Assembly (NCBI GenBank): GCA_016785225.1
Contig: JAFBJZ010000665.1
Location: 1,922,001-1,986,000 of the forward strand
DNA length: 64,000 bases
Reading direction: 5' to 3'
From: Psettodes erumei
Taxonomy: Eukaryota > Chordata > Actinopteri > Pleuronectiformes > Psettodidae
The position numbers and the translations under genes were made by a program. The notes under the pieces are model-generated. The model saw nothing but the letters and a program-made list of their open reading frames with translations. It did no database searches and was not told the origin of the DNA. Shown piece by piece: positions 57,176-64,000 of this stretch. Positions within the stretch are counted from its first letter, which is position 1; each line of letters starts with the position of its first letter.

Positions 57176-60100
57176 TGCTGTCTTGGATTCAGTGATGAAA
57201 ACACAAGAAGGTGCACCAATTAATCCATTTTCAAATCAGTTATCATGTGTTGGGAGACCTTGTTTGGGGAATAACCCTAAAACCTTGAACAATCTTGTGC
57301 AGCATTGTGTCAAAAGCTCTTCACAACCTGCATGATCACAATCTGAAATAATCTACACACCAGGTGTAATAAAGACCCCATTTCAGCTGTGTGTGTGTGT
57401 GACAGCTGAGCTAAGTGCACCATGCTATCATGATTTAAACAAAGGTGTAGAATGGTGCGTGCACCCACAAGACCTTGAGATAGATGGGATGAGAGACAGT
57501 GATGGAGAGAGAGTGATATTGAGAGACAGAGTCAGTGCCTGGGTATACAAAGAGAGCATTTGAGAGGGAGCAGGGCCTCATTTGCATTCACTACAGACCA
57601 ACGGCAGCGGCACAGACCGACCCAAGCCCACCACCACCGTGCCCCCAGGGAGCTGCTGCTGCTCTCACCCAGAAAGAGGAGATGCCCGGCCTCCTCTGCT
57701 GATGAGCATGCACAATTTTATTAAAACAAAAACAAAGTATAGAGAGACAAATGTGAGACAGGGAGATGGTGTCTGGGGGTGAATTTTCTTTTCATTATGC
57801 TGAGGACATGAACTCCTTTGGTAGCGTACCATCTGGATGTCTGTATACTGTTTTCACACTTGTGTCATTGTCATAACTATATTAATGGAGGGCATTTGTC
57901 TTCGATGGACAACAAGCAAAAAAATGCATGTATTTGTTAAGATGTACTTTCCACTATTAGAAATGTATTTTGTGCCTATGACCTGAAGAACTATTGCTTT
58001 CCTATGCAAGAACTTTTTCAGAGATAATGATGTTTTAATCTTATCAAAGGGTAGAGGGAGTGGGAGTGTAAGAGCATTTGTGGAGACAAGGTGATGTGGA
58101 AGTAATGAAAAATTACCCAACATCATAATGTAAACAAGTAAAAGTCCTGCAAAAGGTATTATTAGCTAAATCTATTCAAAAGTAACAGTCATTGTTCTGC
58201 AGAAGATGGGCCCAACCAACAACCATATTACTATATATCAGATTTAGATCATTAATGCCGTTACATTAATGTACAAGAAGTATAGTATTGATTGAGGTGG
58301 CGTTAGTATTAAGTACTGTATATACAGTTTGGTAGGTCAGTCCAGCAGCTCCCAGCATGGCAGTGAGCTCATTAATCTGTTATGATAGCATTAATCGGTA
58401 GCAAGAAAGAGAAAACAATTTTCTCCATCGCAGATTTGCTTTTGTTTTTAGACTATTTTTGAGTGTTTGTAATATTGGAGAGCTGACTGCTAACAACTCA
58501 CAGACATCTGATGTAACAATAGGCATAATGCTTCTTTCTTGCAAGTGGGTCATAGGCTATTTTATTCCAAATCTTAATCTGTAAAACAACTAGTAGCTGT
58601 AGCTGTTTAAAGTAGAGCGAAATGAAAATTTACAAGTAAAGCGGAAATACCTCAAACCTGTACTTAAGTAAAGTATTTGAGTAAATGTTGTTAAATATGC
58701 TCCACCGCTGCCCTGTGGTGGACTTGAATGCATGTCTTTGTGCCTTAGCCAGCTGAACAATCCCCAGACACCTCCTACTTTTCAGTCCAAGTCCTGTCTT
58801 TCCTTTTAATTAGCCTTCCTTAATTAGCCTCATCCAGGTAACATTACACAGAAGTTTTGCTTACACACATTTTGCCCTGGTTTATTCTCAAAAACTTCAG
58901 ATCCCGGTCTATCGGAGCTCAGTTCACAAGGTCAAACACTGGGATTTATGGTATTATGGTTTAAAAAAAATCTGGCTACTTCCCTTTGACAGGAAGGAAT
59001 TAAGTCAAGTCCTGGCCCTGATTCACTGTGGGTAGAGGTGTCAGTGGATGCCAAGCACAGTTGTGGATCCTCCCATTCCTGCAGGCTCCTGCTGGGCCAC
59101 ACAGCATCCATCCACTGCAGTAATTAAACACAGCCCACAACTTTCACACACACACGCACGCACACACACTTGCACTAATTGCAGGCAGGAGGCATCCTAA
59201 TCATTATAGGCCAAATTAAAGCAATCAATTGAAACTAGAGACCAGCAGAGAGGAATTCATTCATGGGGACCTGATCTCCTCTATAAAGACCGCACAGGCT
59301 GTGTCAGCTGTATACAACTAGACAGAACCATGCCTATTGACCAGGGTCTGTCACACAATCAGCCTGTTAATCACCTTCACAGCCAGCTAATGGGATGCAC
59401 TTATAAAAGACACACAAATAAATTTAACTTATTCCACGTTATATGAAACCTATTAAACATATTTACAATGAAGAATTATGTTCTACTGAGCGCCAGAGAA
59501 AGTCTCTTGGCTTCCACGAGTGGCTACATTGCTGCACACATCTGCAAGGCATTTACTAGTCCAGTGCCTCTCTGAGCTTCGTCCTCTCTTTTCTTGCGTT
59601 TGCTTTTTCCAACATAAATACACACACACCAGAGGGGGATCAAAGTGGCGGACATTACGGGAAAAAAAAACAAGTGTGGCAGGTAGGGAAATGCTCTCTG
59701 TTTGTCTCCGTGTTTAGCACACGACGCCGGAGAAAATGAACACATCTGCCAAAATCAGCCCCTGCATCTCTACACAAGCCTGCTTAAGGGAGAGCGAGAG
59801 TGTGAGCGTATCCAATTCCAACATTCCCCGTGTTTTTACAAACACATCATGCTCCTGTCACTAGGGAGCCCCCCAACCCCCTCCCTCTCCCCTCCACTCC
59901 TCTCCCCTCCCCACCAGCCAGGCCAACTGTTGCTCCATCTCCAGGGCAGATTAGGGGAAGTGCTGGCTCCTGAAGAATGCGGGCCTGCTGCTGCCGCCGC
60001 CACTCTCAGCATAGGATTTATTAGGACTGGCAGGGCGGCACAAGCTTTTGGCCTCCAGAGAGCAGGGGAGAGAGGAGGAAAGAGCGGTGTAAGAGGAGGA

Positions 60101-62009
60101 CCTCTGCTGAGGTATTACATGCCATCAATTGAAAACATCATGGTGCCTCTTAAAGGACAGCAGCAGCTTTTTAGCCTGTGTTTGAGCTGATTCTGATGCT
60201 GACTGAAAAGCCCTCAGAGAAGCAGGGTTTCAGGCAATAAAAAAAAAAACCTGTCAGTTTAAGATAATCACAAAAACCAACTAATACTGAACAAAATACA
60301 TTTTAGCTTCTCTATATCATGTATACTAAAGATTAATATACTCTGTTTCATTAAGTACAGATAATTTATTTGCAGGTGAACATGCTGCTGTGTCTCTGGT
60401 CACGATGACATCGAGCAAATGTACCAGGTCATGAACATTAAGCAGACAGGTACTGTGTGAACATTTAAATGGACACTGTGTTACACCCAGTCTAAGCTGC
60501 AATAACAAAACAATTACGCCACAACAGCAACAAGATGTGAGCAGCGATGTGGATCCACAGTGAGTAACTAGGAGGCTCCACAACTAATGCAGTGGCCTAG
60601 ATCCAGGCTGCACACATCTATCAGATTGACAATTGAGAGGCCGCATTGTGGCCGATAAGGCTGTTTTTTGTTTTTTTTTTCAATGGCGGCTGGGAAGAAG
60701 CCCATCTATTAAGATGAAAGGGAAAAGAAGCTGTGCCAGTGGCATTGTAACAAACCGGTGTGAGTGGCTAGCAGGCCTGAGGAGGAGGGGGAGGAGGATG
60801 AAGAGGAGAACAGGGGAGGTGGGGCGTATTTTAAATAAGCAGTGGCATGCAGAGGTCACCGTGAGACGATTCTTTTCACCTTGGTGGCCACTGGTGGGCT
60901 GCGACATGTGCAACACAGCACAACATTAATCTGCTCTTCATCCCTCTCTACAGATCATATCCTGGATTTATGCATTTCGGCTCTTCAGTGAACCGGTAGA
61001 TTTGGATGATTTGTGTTGGTTAAGGATAAAAGACTGTAAAAAGAAACCAAACGATTATAAGAGGAAACATCTGTGTTTGCATCCCACATGAACAATATGT
61101 CACATTGTGGGCCTACATTAGTGTCTGGCTAATGTTGAGTTTCAAATCAGCAGTCTTAAAATTATATTAACTATTTAAACGCATCATTTTGCAGCAGCTG
61201 CTGTGTAGTATCACCGTGCAATACTCGAAGAATAATGTGTCCATGCACAGACTATGCCTCCTCTCATCACTTATCATACAACGCCACCTGCTGGATGCAA
61301 AGGAAAATAGCAACCCAAGAGATGCTGGAGGTGATCCAGTGAAGGATTCTGTCCTTCAGTGTCTTTGATGCTCTGCACTTCTGTCTTTATGATGCATCCC
61401 ATTATAAGTGGAAGGCCTGAGGTCATATTTAGTGCTGCTGCACACAGTGACACTGCCTTTTATGTCTGTATGGAAAGCCATAAAAATCCCTTTAGTGACT
61501 CTGTTGGTTAAGACCTACCATATGTAACTGTAATTCCAGGGACAATTTCACAGGATGGATTATACAGTCAGTATATAATCTTAATTAATTAGGTATAGTG
61601 TATATAGTAATGCCAAAAATACATAAATGCCTCTATTAAAAGGGTTGAAAAGAGATCTGTTTAAAAAAGCCACACTACAAACTGTTGGCAACAGGGAAAC
61701 AGTAGGGAAGTGATAACTGAAGATGTTAGAGGAGATTCCTGTTTGGACGAGAAAAAGAGCATTCCTCAACTAATTTTCTCTCAGATTCAGTCTTGTATTT
61801 AATTGTAATTAAATTGTAAATTAAATTGTACAAGGTATTCATGAGTATAGATTCAGTCTTGAAAACAGACTAAACAAATCTATTTACAGTGAAGTTTCTC
61901 TTAAATGTAATGAAAATGAACATCACATGGCAGTGACAACCAAACTGTCAAATATTAAATCAGCTGCAGATGTGAGTGTCTCAGAACGAGAACATGGTAC
62001 CAGCCTTCC

Positions 62010-62011
<2 letters not shown>

Positions 62012-62054
<43 letters not shown>
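62012..62054. repeat. (CA)n microsatellite
   Basis: About 21 uninterrupted CA units. Confidence 0.98.
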
Positions 62055-62055
<1 letters not shown>

Positions 62056-64000
62056 GATACCAGACTGACAGTAGACTCCTCTGGGAACATGCAGACACTA
62101 AATCAAAGCTGCAGATGAGAGAAATGTGCCTCCCACACACTCATTGTCAGCACAGGAGTTCTGCCCCAGTGGTGTAACATGGACCGGAATGTAAGAGGGG
62201 TGATATCAGTCTCTTTAAAGCAAATGTTTTTTAGAAAATCATGTGAAAGCATGTGTGGAATGTATATGGGTTTGTAAAATATTAAATCACAGCCTCAGAT
62301 ATTATAGACTTGCTCTCATTTATTATTTAATCTGTCATGTTTTCATGTCAGTTAATTGCCACTTTGCCAGACAGCAATAACCAAGTCAGTCTCGTAATCT
62401 GAAAAGGCCATACAATACTCCTCTTCCTACTTCAACACTGACCTGTTTGTGCACACACTGCAGCATGAAACACAAACAAGACACTGCGAATCATCACATC
62501 CTTTATCTCAACCTATTATTGAATCATCGATGCATAAAAGAAACAGGTGTTCAACAAGCTGCAGTCATAAAACCTGCTCATGCAAGAAAGACTTGCAACA
62601 CAAAAAACTACTTGTGTAGTTAGTCTAAGTGTGTAGTAATATCATCTTGAAAGGCTTAATCGCTCTTTTCCATACTGTATAAAAGCAATTCAACATGCTA
62701 TCAGACTGTGAAATGTTATTCCATGCTATACATGTCCTACATAATAGCACGAGTGAACAGGCAGTTGAAAACAATGAATCCATATGCATGGACACACACA
62801 CATTTAAATGCATATAAGACACAGAGGAGTGCTACCACTGAGTCTTTGGCAGCACCAGTAAGACATCAGAGGAAGCAGCAGCTGGCACCGTGCACAGAGA
62901 AATAAAGGCAGAAAGATGACAGAGGAAATACGGAGTCTGTCAGAAGCGATGTCAGGTCACTGCTCTCCTCATCTGCTCTCTAGCGAGCTCCATTCATCTT
63001 GGCAGATAGCAATTTATATGTCAAGTTAACCTCCCTCCACAGACTTTGCTCCGATGTCCTGACTGGGGCAGTACAACTCTACTGACAATTCTATGGTGCA
63101 ATAACACAATTACAGGGTACGGATAGAACTAGGGAACAGCTCTGACAGCCATAGTACATTAACCTCCTTTCACCGCAATTGCTGACTTCATGCTCATACA
63201 GGCAAAGCCAAGAGAGACACTGGAGAAAACAAAACCACTTTAGCAGAAACAGGTTGAAGGACTGCAGTTAAAAAGGCTCAGAAGGCTCAGATCCTGTTCT
63301 GTGGGAAAAATGATTTAAAGGTGATGTTTCTTTGTTGTTATTGAATGAAATTTCAATTGAAATACTTTATAAAATTTAAGTATTCCATTTGTCAGCCATT
63401 GGGACTGAATTACCAAGTGTTATTTACAAGCACAATTAGAAGAAAATGTCACAAATATAGGTATGGACTGGACTTGGGTTTTTGTGACATGAATATAATG
63501 TCCCAGTCACACTGATAGAAAGTAACTGAGCACATTAAGTGTAGCATAAGTATAATTCTGAGGTGCTTGTTCTTTATGGGTATATTCATTTAATATGATG
63601 TCTACATTTACTCCACTACTATACAATTCAGAGGGAATTTGACACCTCTGAACTAATAATCAACTGTATTTTAAGTAGATAAGCTAGATCACAAACATCT
63701 TCAATATACTAAACATATACTACACATACTGTCTGATATATACTGTACATAATATATCAGCTATTTTTCTGTGGCACAAATTAGATACTTTGACTACAGT
63801 ACAAATAAGTGCATTTGCTAATCATACCTCTGTACTTTTAATCAGGTAGAAATTTTAATGACTGTAATAAAGTTTTTTTCCATTGTGGAATTGACACATT
63901 ATTTAAGTGTCTGAGTACTTCTTTGATCACTGCCTTCTTTGACCAAGATGGTCATTGAAAGCCAATTGAAAAATGTAGTGGACACACTACTAATACAGCA

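Larger units (their letters stand above)
56671..64000. other. non-coding DNA, no gene recognised
   Basis: About 7.3 kb, AT-rich with few CpGs. It contains an inverted repeat at 57154-57175, a CA repeat at 62012-62054, a degenerate CA stretch near 59147-59170 and a non-repetitive, homeodomain-site-rich stretch at 59180-59410. A somewhat GC-rich segment at 59870-60190 has an open plus-strand frame of 162 codons rich in Pro, Leu and Gly that resembles no known protein. No exon was recognised. Confidence 0.6.

Noticed and set aside
59702..60190. 162-codon plus-strand frame
   Set aside because: Pro/Leu/Gly-rich translation over a GC-rich patch with no domain or family match and no splice support.
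1..64000. CRISPR arrays, prokaryotic mobile elements, viral genes or a new gene system
   Set aside because: The only regular repeats are eukaryotic microsatellites without unique spacers, and no cluster of novel protein-coding genes is present.

Overview
This is vertebrate nuclear DNA, most likely from a ray-finned (teleost) fish. Short coding exons with GT-AG splice sites are separated by introns of 8-15 kb. CA/GT microsatellites are very dense, and three interspersed repeats look like families common in spiny-rayed fish genomes. There are no operons, ribosome binding sites, prophage or CRISPR-like arrays, and long open frames occur only in GC-rich or simple-repeat DNA.

One gene can be assigned with confidence. 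It is the 5' end of med13 (Mediator complex subunit 13), on the minus strand from the start codon at 33141 to beyond the left edge. Four coding exons are visible: exon 1 (33141-33076), exon 2 (25130-24896), exon 3 (15866-15698) and exon 4 (822-677). Their splice phases match exactly, giving 205 continuous N-terminal residues. Exons 1 and 2 resemble MED13 more than its paralogue MED13L. Whether this is the a or b duplicate copy cannot be decided here.

Layout: 1-676 is the start of intron 4. Intron 3 (823-15697) holds most of the CA/GT repeats, a strong G-quadruplex-type tract near 10.75 kb, a perfect 27-base inverted repeat near 12.75 kb, and CpG-rich blocks near 5.7-6.1, 8.5-8.7 and 10.9-11.4 kb. 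Intron 2 (15867-24895) has another CpG-rich patch near 18.1-18.4 kb. Intron 1 (25131-33075) is more AT-rich. The leader just upstream of the ATG carries a seven-codon in-frame upstream ORF, and a promoter-like motif cluster lies at 33.5-33.8 kb.

From about 33.8 kb to 64 kb no protein-coding exon could be recognised. This 30 kb looks intergenic, or like a long intron of an unseen gene. It has lower GC, two copies of one degenerate teleost repeat (near 43.65-44.2 and 51.5-52.0 kb), a SINE-like element (56.37-56.67 kb), several microsatellites, a promoter-like patch near 54.8-55.4 kb and some non-repetitive AT-rich stretches that could be enhancers.

I found no credible new biological system. 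The most useful leads are the med13 upstream ORF, the poly-C tract at the exon 2 acceptor, the inverted CA/GT pairs that could form RNA hairpins, and the palindromes and G-rich tracts. All functional claims for non-coding DNA are inference, because no alignment could be run.
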